In this document: piece by piece, positions 17,640 through 27,131 of the stretch
Numbering within the stretch: the stretch's first letter is position 1
Layout: each line of letters starts with the position of its first letter
Source: Neoactinobaculum massilliense
GTDB lineage: Bacteria > Actinomycetota > Actinomycetes > Actinomycetales > Actinomycetaceae
Direction of reading: 5' to 3'
Assembly (NCBI RefSeq): GCF_900604955.1
Contig: NZ_UWPE01000001.1
Coordinates: 806,001 to 870,000 of the forward strand
DNA length: 64,000 nt
The notes under the pieces: generated by a model
What the model was told of the DNA's origin: nothing
Database searches by the model: none
What the model saw: only the letters and a program-made list of their open reading frames with translations
Made by a program: the position numbers and the translations under genes

Positions 17640-18413
17640 TTACTTCATATAGCCGGACACAATAGACGCAAGGTCCTCCATGCGGGTATCTATTTTCTCG
17701 CTAGCCTGTGCTTTCTTGACCATCTGTGCGAAGAGCTCCCGTCGCAAGTCCATCACCACGTTCGGACGTACGTCGTCAAGCGTGGCGGGAGAGCCATCCT
17801 CTAGTGTCCATTCCTTCGAATTGAAATGGTCCACAATCTGCTGGTCGGTGAGTTCCATGCCCGGTAGAGAAGCATCACTGACGTATTGCTCCTCAAGTCT
17901 GCTCATGTCATAGCTGACAAACGTAGACATGTCATATTCGGTGAGTCCATAGACGGGTTCGCCGTTCTCTATTTTCTTCTCCCGCGACGCGTTCTCCGCC
18001 TCGTAGCGCTTCTTCACCGACGTCCAGCTGTTCGAGTCAATGAGTTTGCCCTGTGCTGCCACGTCGTAGAAGGCATACCGGTAGGCGAGGTCGCTCACCG
18101 CCGCATCAGCGACGGCGTACGCCGAGGATCCTTTGGTATTGCTGGTCCAGAAGTCGGTGGGGACCTCCCCGCCATCGGGAACCATTTGCATGACCACCTG
18201 GTTTTTCACCTCATTAACGGCGAACTTGAATTCCTCCTCGGAAATTCGCTGACCATCAATGGTTAACGCCACCGTTGGCACCGCTGGCCGGCTCCTCCTC
18301 ATGGCTATGCCAACGCCGGCCGCAACAACCACTAACGTCACCAGGCAAATGGCCATGACGCGTTTCCGCCTGTTTTCCCGGTGCCCGCCGGTGGATTTCT
18401 GCTTATTACTCAC
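17640..18413 (-). CDS. Membrane-anchored SurA/PrsA-like protein within the glycan-degradation locus
   Basis: 257 residues with a positively charged N-terminus, one membrane helix (about residues 18-38, VMAICLVTLVVVAAGVGIAM) and an extracellular part. The region VALTIDGQRISEEEFKFAVNEVKNQVV resembles the N-terminal chaperone segment of SurA and PrsA foldases. No parvulin rotamase domain is seen. GTG at 18413 follows GGAGG eight bases upstream. It lies between the GH20 and sialidase genes on the same strand. A role in folding these very large secreted enzymes is inferred from position and the SurA-like helix pattern; otherwise the function is unknown. Confidence 0.7.
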   Translation of the reverse strand: MSNKQKSTGGHRENRRKRVMAICLVTLVVVAAGVGIAMRRSRPAVPTVALTIDGQRISEEEFKFAVNEVKNQVVMQMVPDGGEVPTDFWTSNTKGSSAYAVADAAVSDLAYRYAFYDVAAQGKLIDSNSWTSVKKRYEAENASREKKIENGEPVYGLTEYDMSTFVSYDMSRLEEQYVSDASLPGMELTDQQIVDHFNSKEWTLEDGSPATLDDVRPNVVMDLRRELFAQMVKKAQASEKIDTRMEDLASIVSGYMK

Positions 18414-18469
18414 GCCGCGCCTCCTCCCCGGTTAAAGGTACACATCTGCCACGCTTTCTGCCCGGGACG

Positions 18470-18498
18470 CAGGGCGGCGGCCATGTGCCGCCGCCCTG
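18470..18498 (-). terminator. Hairpin after the GH20 gene
   Basis: A perfect 12-bp GC-rich stem (18470-18481 with 18487-18498, loop CATGT) lies four bases past the GH20 stop codon. There is no clear T run, so it may be an attenuator or an mRNA-stabilising hairpin rather than a full terminator. Confidence 0.6.
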
Positions 18499-18502
18499 CC
18501 GG

Positions 18503-21376
18503 TTATGCGTCCCTCCGCGCCCGCAGTATCAGGCCGGTACCGAGCAGGCCGAGTGCCGCCAGCACCATGACCGCGGTATTCATGCCCGTATGCGCCAGCA
18601 GACCAGTCGTTGCCGGTGGCACGGGCGTCGTCGGCCCCGTGCCAGTCGGCCCAGTGCTGCTCGTTCCGGTCTCACTCGGCGCCGCACTTGCGGAACCGCC
18701 TGGCACGGAACCACCCGGCGTCGTCGCGCTCGCGGACACACCGGGCCCAGCCGACGTCGAACCCCCACTACCCGGTGTTGAGGATCCGGATGGTACGTCC
18801 GAACCCGAGGGCGTGCAGGTGGACGAATCTGTTTCTTCCGGGCCTCCCGGCTCCTCCGCCTTCACCGTGACGGTCACCGTATCTTTTACGGTGTTACCGC
18901 CAACCGTCAAGGAAAGCGTGCCGAGGTACGTGCCCGGCGCGTTAGGTGCCGCCGCGCTCAGCGTGAAGAGCCCGTTCTGTTGGCGGTCATTGTGAGTAGA
19001 GGTAGTGCCGGGCAGATAGGGCCGCTCCACCGTGGCGTCCACGGCGTCGTCGGTCGCAACCTCGGACCCCGCCTTCACCCACGAAATGGCGGCTGATACC
19101 TGCTCCAAGGTTGTCGCCGGCGAGTATCCGTAACCGAGCGTTACAGATGCCCCCGCCTCGGCCACGCGGGTATCCACACCGGCCACCTGCGGATTCGTAG
19201 TCACCGCATCGCCCTGGTAGAAATCCACCCCAGAGGCGGTAAGCGCGGGCAGGATATTCGTCAGCCGGTCACGGAATTGAGCCACCTTGCCCGCACGCAC
19301 AGCCTCGGGCGACCACGCCACCTCGGCGGTCGCGGCCGCACGCGGAAACTCAAGGAAGAAAATGTCCTGGATTGAACGCATGTGCTCATTCCACATGGCA
19401 CCTTCCACGCCCAGTGTTGCCGCATCCGAACCCGCAACGGAGGCCGGATCATAGTTGTAGAACGCGTTAATGCCGCAGTATCCGGCGCTACCGCACGCCC
19501 AATTGGGCCCCGCCACGTCCGTGCCGGGACGCTGTGGGAAGTACGTATTTCCCGCCAGCGAGTAGATGACCTGCGCGCCTTCGCTGCTGACCGCGTTGCC
19601 CACACCCGCGGACCACGCCTGAAGCACATCTCCCGGCTGCTGCGTTCCCGCCGCGGCCTCGTTCCATCCGATCGGCGTGAGCCCTTTCTCCCGGATGAGC
19701 GTAGCCGCTTTTGTCACGAATGCCTCATAGGATGCCTTCCCCGCGGCCGTCTTCGTCATCTCCTGGGATTCATCCCCGCCGAAGTGGAAGTACGGCGCCT
19801 TGGTGATCGCAGACACCTGATCGACCACGTGGTTGATAAAGGTCCACGTTGCCTCCGAGTTCGGATCAAGGTAGGAGTAACCCACATCCGCCGTCGTGTT
19901 TGCATCCGCCGTGAGGTAGCGAGCCGAATCCGTGATCGTCTGCCCGCTGCTATTCACCGTGCCATTGTGCGAAGAACCGGGCGTATTGAGCTGCGGAATT
20001 GCGTGGAGGGCGGCCTCGGTATGCCCGGGCATGTCGATTTCCGGCACCACGGTCACGTGACGCGCCTGGGCGTAGGCGACGATCTCGCGTAGGTCATCCT
20101 GCGTGTAGTAGCCCGGCACACCCGCGTCGGTGTTGAATCGCGTGGCACCGATTGCCGTCTGCCCGGACACGGAGGTGAGCCGCGTGTAGTCGATGGTGTC
20201 GCCCTCTGCGCGCCCATCGTTCGTAATTTCGATGCGCCAGCCCTGATCGTCGGCCAGGTGGAGGTGCAGATAGTTGAGTTTGAACCGTGAGTAGGCGTCT
20301 ACCGCTTCCTTTACCTCCTCCACCGTGAGGAACGAACGGGATGGATCGAGCATCATTGAGCGGTATCCGAACCGCGGCTGATCGGTAATGTGCACGGCCG
20401 GGAACGTCCACGGCCCGTTTGTCACGGACTCATAAGAAGCCCACGGTCCGAACAGTTGACGTAGTGTCTGCGCGCCGTTAAATAGTCCGTGAGCTGTCGA
20501 CGCCATCACGCTTACCCCGCCCGAGTCCGCATCGAGGGTGTAGGCCTCCCCGGCGGGCCCTCCCGCATCCAGAACAAACCGAATATCGGCCACCGCATCC
20601 GCCGAGGATTGAGCAACAGGAAGTGCGAATCCCGTCGCTGCCCGCAGGCCGGTAGCAAAGCGTTCCGCCTCGGCTACCCCGGCTCCGGTTGCAAGGATTG
20701 CCGCATCTTTTTCAAGCGTGAATGGCTCCCCATCGGTGGCCTCGTAGGTGACCGGCTGCGGGATAAGCGCGGGCAACGCGGTCCCGGATTCCTCAGATGT
20801 ATTCCCCGGATTGTCCGTGAACACGCCAAATATCTCGAACTCCCAGATCCCTATGGGCCACTGCGAGTTGCGGGCACTCGTGGACACGCGCCAGTAGCGC
20901 GCCGTGGTTGGTAGGCCCGCGGTCGTGGTATCCGTATCAATCGCCGACGACGCCGCACCGGCCAGGTTCACCGCCACCGGCGTCCAGGTGTTTCCGTCCG
21001 TTGAGGCTTCGATCGCATAGTTTGTTGCGTACTGCTTACCCCAGGTAACCGTCACATGGCTAATGTCCGCGGGTGCCCCGAGATCGACCGCTAGCCACAC
21101 CCGGTCCGCCGAATTCGCGGACCAGCGGGATGCCACCGGGTCGCGGAAGTTTGCGCCTTGATCGCGGAACGTGACGTCGCCACCGGTATTGCCGTCGATA
21201 GTTAGTTCGGGGCCCCACTGACCCGCCACCTCCTGGCCGGAGGCACTGGCGGTGCCGTGAGGGGCAAGGTTGGTCACGCCGGATTCCGCGGCACTGGCTG
21301 GAAGCGCAGCGAGGCCTCCACCCGCCAACGCGAGGACCACGGCGAATAGAAACGATAGTTTTCGCAAATAATGCAT
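18503..21376 (-). CDS. Surface beta-N-acetylhexosaminidase (GH20) with F5/8 carbohydrate-binding domain, LAHTG-anchored
   Basis: 957 residues from ATG 21376, chosen because GAAGGA lies eight bases upstream and a signal peptide follows at once (FLFAVVLALAGGGLAALPASA); the longer open frame upstream is not needed. Domains: F5/8-type (CBM32-like) module at about 35-180, GH20 N-terminal domain at about 195-315, GH20 barrel at about 320-690 with the catalytic pair Asp535-Glu536 in HFGGDESQEM, a bacterial Ig-like domain, a Ser/Thr/Gly/Pro-rich stalk, then LAHTG, a membrane helix and RARRDA. The family removes terminal GlcNAc or GalNAc by substrate-assisted catalysis. Its likely task here is trimming mucin O-glycans at the cell surface alongside the neighbouring sialidase and GH101. 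Confidence 0.95.
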   Translation of the reverse strand: MHYLRKLSFLFAVVLALAGGGLAALPASAAESGVTNLAPHGTASASGQEVAGQWGPELTIDGNTGGDVTFRDQGANFRDPVASRWSANSADRVWLAVDLGAPADISHVTVTWGKQYATNYAIEASTDGNTWTPVAVNLAGAASSAIDTDTTTAGLPTTARYWRVSTSARNSQWPIGIWEFEIFGVFTDNPGNTSEESGTALPALIPQPVTYEATDGEPFTLEKDAAILATGAGVAEAERFATGLRAATGFALPVAQSSADAVADIRFVLDAGGPAGEAYTLDADSGGVSVMASTAHGLFNGAQTLRQLFGPWASYESVTNGPWTFPAVHITDQPRFGYRSMMLDPSRSFLTVEEVKEAVDAYSRFKLNYLHLHLADDQGWRIEITNDGRAEGDTIDYTRLTSVSGQTAIGATRFNTDAGVPGYYTQDDLREIVAYAQARHVTVVPEIDMPGHTEAALHAIPQLNTPGSSHNGTVNSSGQTITDSARYLTADANTTADVGYSYLDPNSEATWTFINHVVDQVSAITKAPYFHFGGDESQEMTKTAAGKASYEAFVTKAATLIREKGLTPIGWNEAAAGTQQPGDVLQAWSAGVGNAVSSEGAQVIYSLAGNTYFPQRPGTDVAGPNWACGSAGYCGINAFYNYDPASVAGSDAATLGVEGAMWNEHMRSIQDIFFLEFPRAAATAEVAWSPEAVRAGKVAQFRDRLTNILPALTASGVDFYQGDAVTTNPQVAGVDTRVAEAGASVTLGYGYSPATTLEQVSAAISWVKAGSEVATDDAVDATVERPYLPGTTSTHNDRQQNGLFTLSAAAPNAPGTYLGTLSLTVGGNTVKDTVTVTVKAEEPGGPEETDSSTCTPSGSDVPSGSSTPGSGGSTSAGPGVSASATTPGGSVPGGSASAAPSETGTSSTGPTGTGPTTPVPPATTGLLAHTGMNTAVMVLAALGLLGTGLILRARRDA

Positions 21377-21499
21377 TGTTACGTCCTTCTTGCTGCGCCC
21401 GTCCTCACGTAGCGAGAGCACGTGCGACGACGGGTATGCCGAGGTGGACACCATGTCAAAATGAGAGCCGCTGCCCAGAAAACGAGGGCCCCGACAATG

Positions 21500-21529
21500 G
21501 TGGGGAGGAAACCCGTGTTTCCTCCCCAC
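21500..21529 (-). terminator. Hairpin after the GH101 gene
   Basis: A perfect 13-bp stem (21500-21512 with 21517-21529, loop CCGT) lies six bases beyond the GH101 stop codon and about 120 bases before the GH20 start. GH101 and GH20 may therefore be separate transcripts or differentially expressed. Confidence 0.65.
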
Positions 21530-21535
21530 AGCTCG

Positions 21536-24500
21536 TTAGGCGTCCTTGCGCGCCCTCACCACCAGGCCGGTACCGAGCAGGCTGAGCGCCACCAGCGCCA
21601 GCACCGCGGCATTCACGCCCGTGTGCGCCAGCCCTTCACCGGACGGCGTTGGGCTTGGTTTGATCGTTACCGAACCAGAGCCGCCCGGTGCCGTTGTACC
21701 CGCGGAACCACCCGGCGTTGCACTGGCGGACGCACCGGACCCAGCCGAGCCGCTGGGACCGCCGGAGGTACCCGGCGTCGTCGGAGACTCCGAGGGCTTA
21801 TCCGTAGCAGTGCCGGAAGGCCCAGCAGATGGCGAATCGGTGGGTGTCCCCGTGGGAGAATCCGTCGGCGTAACGGACGGCGAATCCGTCGGCGAATCCG
21901 TCGGCTCCGCCTCGGACGTGCAGGTGCCACCCAGGCGGATCTCCGCCGCCCCACCGTAGGCCTTACCGTTCTGGGAACTGGTTTGCACCATCTTGACGTA
22001 GGTGCCCGCCGCGGGCTGGGCGAACTCAATCACCTGCGGGGTGGTCACGTCCGCGAGTTCACCCGTGGCAACGGGATCACCCCAGTTCGCCCCATCGGTG
22101 GAGACGTAGATCTCGTAGCCCTTCACGCGTCCGTTCATCGCACCCTGCCGAGCCGTGTACTCGATGCCCGTCATCGTGCATGTCACGTTCTCGTCGGCAG
22201 CCGCAGCCTTCGGCTGAAGAACAATGTAATGCGGGTAGGGCAGGTCCGGACCCCACTGGGTGTGCCAGTATGTGCTCGCATCACCGTCAATCGCCGCGGC
22301 GGCCGGCCCGTTCGGTGCCGGTTCACCGGACTTCTGCTCCGAAGAGACATCCACCACGGTGAGGTCAGACCCACCAATCGGGTTGGCAAGCGGGAAGTTT
22401 GCCGGATCCACGTGCACTGTCTGAGTTCCGGAGCCCTCCGCGCCATCGAAGGTCCACGTACCCGTGAACGAGATGTCCCCGGGCTCCGCCCCCTTCGGAA
22501 TGGTCAGCGTCCAGGTGGCCACGGACTTCTCGCCAGGCTTGACAATGGTCTCACCCGATGTGGCGGATGTAAGCGTCCACCCGTCGGGCACGCTCACCGC
22601 ATGCTGGACATTCGTCGCGTTACCCGCCGCCCCTTCGGGCAGGCTCACCGTTGAGGTGACGAGCATCTGATAGTGCGAAGAATCCTCGCTTTCCTGGGCC
22701 TCCGCGGTGAGCGACGTGGTGGGCAGGATGCCCAGTTTCTCCACGCGGAAGTTATCGATCACCAGGTCGCCCTGATCCTCGCTGCCGGACTTCGTGATGC
22801 CGAGGAACGTGGGGTTCTCGCCCACCGTGAATTCCTTCGTGAAGGTCTTCGTTCCCTCGCCCGCGGTTCCGGAGCTGTCCTTCCAGCCCGTTCCGCGTGT
22901 CTGGGCAATCGGCCAGGTTTCGTCGGTCACCTGTTTCCAGGCGCTGCCGCTGGCCTCATCGTGTCCAAGGATCATCGCGTAATCGCCGTTGAACGCGGCC
23001 TGGTAGTCATATGTCACCCGATAGGTGGTGTTGGCCTCGAGCGGGATCGAGCCTTCGGCCGTGCGAAGGATGAGGCCCTGATTCTCCTGGTGAGCCAGGA
23101 GGGACCAGTGTCCATCAAGCACGTTGTCGAGATACTTCTGTCCCTCTTCGATGCCGGAGCCGGTCACCTTGCCCCACCAGCCGGACTGTGAATACGGCTC
23201 ATGGCGCTCCGCCAGCTGAGTGCGAGCGTCCCCGCCCGCGTTCGTTGAACCGGTGACAAACGGCCAGTAGCCAGTGTCCGTGTCCTCGAAGTCGGTATAG
23301 AACACCGTCTCCGGGTTCTCCTTCGTCGCCATGTTCCGGTAGGCCACCACGCGGAGGTCATCGATGTCCACGGTCGCGTTGCCCTTTGCAGCCGCTACCT
23401 CGAACGTGAACGGGCTGCCGTCCGTATGGAAGAACACGGGGACGCGCTGGAAGTAGGTGCCCAGCTTTTCGTCCGACGCCGTCGCGTTAACCGCCGCCGA
23501 GGAGTGGATGGTGGTGGCCACCGTGCCCGCCTTCGGGGAGGCCTGGTAGTTCGTTGCGGTGATACCGTCGCCCATGGCGGCAACCGTCACGTCGCGCGTT
23601 TGCCCGGGTTGGATCTCCACCCACGCCCACATCGAATAGTCACCGGCGGGAAGCGTGATGTCCTGAGAGATCGACGCCGCCTCGCCCGCGGCCAGTTCCG
23701 CCTGGTAGTTCTGCCGGTCCGTCTTCGTGACCGACGCCGAACCGGTCACCCGGTAGGAGTCAAGGGTTCCGGAGAAGAAACCGGGATCCTTGATATGCGT
23801 GCCTTCGCCCCAGTTTGGCGTGACAGCAGCCGGAACCGCAGACGTCGGATACAGCACGTAGGCCGTATCATCCTCCGTGGCCGGAAGGGTGATGGTTCCA
23901 TTCGTCACGGCAACGTCGGCTACCTTGACACGGCCCATGTCCGTCAGCTTGAAGAGCGTGAGCGAGGACTGCGCGCTCCAGGCGTCGGTGAGCTTCCAGG
24001 TAGCCGTGGCATTGCCCGGGTTCCAGTAGTAGAGGCGGTTGGTACCGCCGTCCTTCCAGGGAAGGAGATAGGAGCCATCGGTCTTGAACACCGTGGCGCC
24101 GTCGTACGTGATGGTGCGATTGGTTGGGGAGGTTGGATATCCGGCGATATGGTCCACCGCGGAGGTCACGGTGGTGCCGTTCTTAAAGACAACCTTGCCG
24201 GTTTCACCGTTCGCCGCGGGGGTCCAACTCATAATGTCGGACTGCTGGAGGAACTTGGTTGGGAGGTTATGCTCCCACACGTTCTTAATGAATGCCGTGT
24301 GATCCGCGTGGCCCGTCCACCCCTCGAAATCCTGAATGCCGGCATTGCCAAGCATGGGATCCGGGTTGAAGGTGTCACGGTAGGAGTTCTCCACGAAACG
24401 AATCAGCTGAGAGTTCAGCCCCTTGGTTGACACGCCTCCATACGGTTCATCAGTGGCCCAGTGGGACCACGTCGAGTAGGACGGCATGCCATAGGCCCAC

Positions 24501-26584
24501 TCCGAGCCGAGGCGCCACCCCTGCTTTTCCATCTCTGAGGCGAACCGCTGCGCTTCCCAACCCGAGCCGTAGTACACGTCCCAGTAGAGGAAGTTGAGGT
24601 TAGAATCCGCCGGGAATTCTTCCCGCAGCTGATCGAGCCGGGCCAGCACGTTGCCCGAGCCCAGGTCCAGGTTGCGGTCCATGTAGTAGGCCTGGTTCAT
24701 CCATCCCCATGCTGCCGATGGCGGCATGGAAATCTGGCAGGGAGCCGCTACCTTGTCACTGTTGTAGCCGTTCATGCCGTCGGAGAAGCAGTTGGCCTCT
24801 GAATAGGATTCGGTTGCATTGACATGGATGCCGAAACTGGCGTTGTACTTCTTCCCTTCCTCGGTGAGAGTCTTGAGATCCTCAAGCCCTCCGGCACGTT
24901 CGTTGTAGTGGTTGGCGTAATCTCCCTGTGCCGAATCATGTCCCTCTGCCTGATATCCCTTGAGGAGGGCCTGCTGGCCGAGGTTGTCCGTTTCCAGGGA
25001 GATGCGCTTCGTATCGTCGAGCGTCCGGAGGAACGGGTGCGTGGCCTGCGAAACGATGTTGAACGGGATCCGCTGGATCACATTGTTCTTCACTTCGTCG
25101 CGGCCCACCGCCACCGTGAGAATGTCGCGAGTAGCAATTGCACCGTCCTGCCAGGTCACCGCACCGTCCGCATTCGCGTCGGCGGTGATCTTTACCTTGA
25201 CCATGGGCTCGGCATCGTGGCCAATATTAGCGCTGCCCGCATCGGCGAGCTTCTTCACCGAGCTAGCCCAGTAGGTCCAGGCATCAGGAGAGATGGTCGC
25301 AACGTTCTGTCCCGCAACATCCGTCTTTACCTTGTAGACAAAACGGGAGTTGTTATCAGTTCCCGTGATGGCGTTAGTTTCAAATCCGGCGGCCAGCTCG
25401 CTCGACGCCGCCGTAATCATGTACGCCTTCGTGGCGGCCTTAGCCTCCGCGCCACTCACCTGAATGAGGGTATCGCCCGGCTTATAGTTGGCGTTCGCGT
25501 TTCCGTTGTTGTCATAGGCGCGGCTGGTCTGGATGGTGGCGGCCATGAGCTGGGAAGCCGTGTCCTTCCCGGTGAGGCTGACCAGGTCCAGATCTGGAAT
25601 CTGGATCGTTGTCACCTGCCGCGAAGGATCCTTCATCGTCAGCTGGTAGCTGAGCACAGCGTTCTTCACGCTCATCGTCGCGTCAAAGCCCACACCGTCC
25701 AGGGCCGTGGTCACCGGGTAGGTAACCGAGGCGTGGTCCTTGGAAACGGTGGGGGTACCGACCGTCACGGCCGTGGCCTTCCCGTTCACCAGAACGGAGG
25801 AAATGGCGTCTCCGTACTTGCCCGCGATTTGTTTTCCGCCCAGTTGGTAGTCCACCACCTGCGGAAAGTCCGGGTGTGTCCGCACCGTGAGCTCGCCATC
25901 CGTAATGGTCGGGGCGCCCTCGGGCACCTCAATCTGTGGCCCATCACCCGGTACCGGATCCGTAGTCTCGCGCGCCACCGCCGTCGCCGCACCAAATTCG
26001 GCGAGCGAACCGGGTTGCTTCGACGTATCGTTTCCACCCCATGCGGACTTGTAAATCACCTTGACGCACCGTGCCTTCGTGGGTGTGAACGTGACGTTAA
26101 CGTCGGCGAGTTTGCCGGAAGCGGGCTTGGCCTCCACGGACCCGTCACTCACCGTCGTGAATTCGGCGGCGTCCACCGTACTGGCTGCGCTGCACTGCGT
26201 ATCCGTGCTCACCTGGACCTCGTAGTCACCCACACGACCCGAGCCATTCGAGGATTGGCGCGGCGTGAGCGTCACGCGCCCCAGGTTGTTCACCTCCGCA
26301 CCCAGATCAATGACAAACCAGTGCGGAAGCGGGTCCTCACCGCCCACCCACTTCGTATGCCAGTAGGTGTCCTTGTTCCCATCGAGCACGAGCGCAATCG
26401 GACCGTTAGCTCCTTCACCGGATGTCTCTACGGAGTCCGCCGCCACGGCCGTCATACTGCTCTGGTCGAGCGCCGTGTAGTCATAGGAGGTGGCACCTGC
26501 GGCTGCGGGTGAGATGCCGCAGAGGGAGACCGTCGTTGCGAAGGCCACCAGGCCGCCCCATTTTCTTATTCGAAATCGCTTCAT
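21536..26584 (-). CDS. Surface endo-alpha-N-acetylgalactosaminidase (GH101), LAHTG-anchored
   Basis: 1682 residues, in the usual size range of GH101 enzymes, which release Gal-beta-1,3-GalNAc (T antigen, core 1) from Ser/Thr of mucins. Signal peptide 1-30; an F5/8-type sugar-binding module at about 40-215; GH101 beta-supersandwich and barrel at about 240-930 with the probable nucleophile Asp669 (LYWDVYYGSGW) and acid/base Glu695 (GSEWAYG); accessory galactose-binding-like modules at about 960-1330; an NEW3-type Ig domain; a second F5/8-like module at about 1440-1590; then a Ser/Thr/Pro stalk, LAHTG, a membrane helix and RARKDA. It is the first gene of the minus-strand glycan locus. Specificity for core 1 rather than core 3 is assumed from family. 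Confidence 0.95.
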   Translation of the reverse strand: MKRFRIRKWGGLVAFATTVSLCGISPAAAGATSYDYTALDQSSMTAVAADSVETSGEGANGPIALVLDGNKDTYWHTKWVGGEDPLPHWFVIDLGAEVNNLGRVTLTPRQSSNGSGRVGDYEVQVSTDTQCSAASTVDAAEFTTVSDGSVEAKPASGKLADVNVTFTPTKARCVKVIYKSAWGGNDTSKQPGSLAEFGAATAVARETTDPVPGDGPQIEVPEGAPTITDGELTVRTHPDFPQVVDYQLGGKQIAGKYGDAISSVLVNGKATAVTVGTPTVSKDHASVTYPVTTALDGVGFDATMSVKNAVLSYQLTMKDPSRQVTTIQIPDLDLVSLTGKDTASQLMAATIQTSRAYDNNGNANANYKPGDTLIQVSGAEAKAATKAYMITAASSELAAGFETNAITGTDNNSRFVYKVKTDVAGQNVATISPDAWTYWASSVKKLADAGSANIGHDAEPMVKVKITADANADGAVTWQDGAIATRDILTVAVGRDEVKNNVIQRIPFNIVSQATHPFLRTLDDTKRISLETDNLGQQALLKGYQAEGHDSAQGDYANHYNERAGGLEDLKTLTEEGKKYNASFGIHVNATESYSEANCFSDGMNGYNSDKVAAPCQISMPPSAAWGWMNQAYYMDRNLDLGSGNVLARLDQLREEFPADSNLNFLYWDVYYGSGWEAQRFASEMEKQGWRLGSEWAYGMPSYSTWSHWATDEPYGGVSTKGLNSQLIRFVENSYRDTFNPDPMLGNAGIQDFEGWTGHADHTAFIKNVWEHNLPTKFLQQSDIMSWTPAANGETGKVVFKNGTTVTSAVDHIAGYPTSPTNRTITYDGATVFKTDGSYLLPWKDGGTNRLYYWNPGNATATWKLTDAWSAQSSLTLFKLTDMGRVKVADVAVTNGTITLPATEDDTAYVLYPTSAVPAAVTPNWGEGTHIKDPGFFSGTLDSYRVTGSASVTKTDRQNYQAELAAGEAASISQDITLPAGDYSMWAWVEIQPGQTRDVTVAAMGDGITATNYQASPKAGTVATTIHSSAAVNATASDEKLGTYFQRVPVFFHTDGSPFTFEVAAAKGNATVDIDDLRVVAYRNMATKENPETVFYTDFEDTDTGYWPFVTGSTNAGGDARTQLAERHEPYSQSGWWGKVTGSGIEEGQKYLDNVLDGHWSLLAHQENQGLILRTAEGSIPLEANTTYRVTYDYQAAFNGDYAMILGHDEASGSAWKQVTDETWPIAQTRGTGWKDSSGTAGEGTKTFTKEFTVGENPTFLGITKSGSEDQGDLVIDNFRVEKLGILPTTSLTAEAQESEDSSHYQMLVTSTVSLPEGAAGNATNVQHAVSVPDGWTLTSATSGETIVKPGEKSVATWTLTIPKGAEPGDISFTGTWTFDGAEGSGTQTVHVDPANFPLANPIGGSDLTVVDVSSEQKSGEPAPNGPAAAAIDGDASTYWHTQWGPDLPYPHYIVLQPKAAAADENVTCTMTGIEYTARQGAMNGRVKGYEIYVSTDGANWGDPVATGELADVTTPQVIEFAQPAAGTYVKMVQTSSQNGKAYGGAAEIRLGGTCTSEAEPTDSPTDSPSVTPTDSPTGTPTDSPSAGPSGTATDKPSESPTTPGTSGGPSGSAGSGASASATPGGSAGTTAPGGSGSVTIKPSPTPSGEGLAHTGVNAAVLALVALSLLGTGLVVRARKDA

Positions 26585-27019
26585 TCTCGTCTCTCTATAT
26601 CGTGGTTAGGAGGCGGCAACGCTGCCGCACTGACGGGGATGTTGCGCGCACCTCAGGATTACCGGGACACAGCCCTGTGCACCTCGGAAACCAGATTTGC
26701 GTAACAGCCTCAAGCTATCCCCGCTGGTGTCCTTCGCGCGGGTATTTCGTGGATTTCACCCGAATACGCGGGGAATCGCGCTACTCCCCTCATTCGTGCA
26801 AAAATAGGCCCTACGTCATTAAGTTTGCCGCGAATCGGTGCCCGTTTGTGCGCGGGACGACGCCGGAGCGGTACGTATCCCATTCTTCCGAGGTAGGTGC
26901 CCGCGTTCTGCACACCGCCCAATCGGACGTGCGAGGGTGACGAAATAACGCGGCAGACAGCGCAATACCACATAGAAAACGGACTGCTGATACGCGCGCA
27001 TGTTTGACAACTTTATTTG
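26585..27019. other. Long intergenic region upstream of GH101
   Basis: 435 bases with no convincing gene; the open frames here lack ribosome sites and protein-like composition. It must contain the promoter of the glycan locus, but I found no consensus -35/-10 pair. GATATAGAGAGACGAGA just before the GH101 ATG contains a weak GAGA ribosome site. I see no catabolite-control or riboswitch pattern. Confidence 0.5.
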
Positions 27020-27094
27020 TGGACCCGACCGGATTCGAACCGATGACACCTGCGGTGTAAACGCAGTGCTCTAACCAACTGAGCTACGGGTCCC
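27020..27094 (-). tRNA. tRNA-Val (anticodon TAC)
   Basis: A full cloverleaf on the minus strand: acceptor GGGACCC/GGGTCC, D arm GCTCAGTTGGTTAGAGC, anticodon stem CTGCG with loop TTTACAC (anticodon TAC, reading GTA) and T arm GGTTCGAATCC. No CCA is encoded. Confidence 0.96.
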
Positions 27095-27131
27095 GAGGGC
27101 GGCATACCGCCCAAGCGTTTGCCTACTTACA

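Noticed and set aside
24824-26512. 562-codon plus-strand open frame opposite GH101
   Set aside because: Same shadow effect; composition is not protein-like and the minus strand has clear domains.
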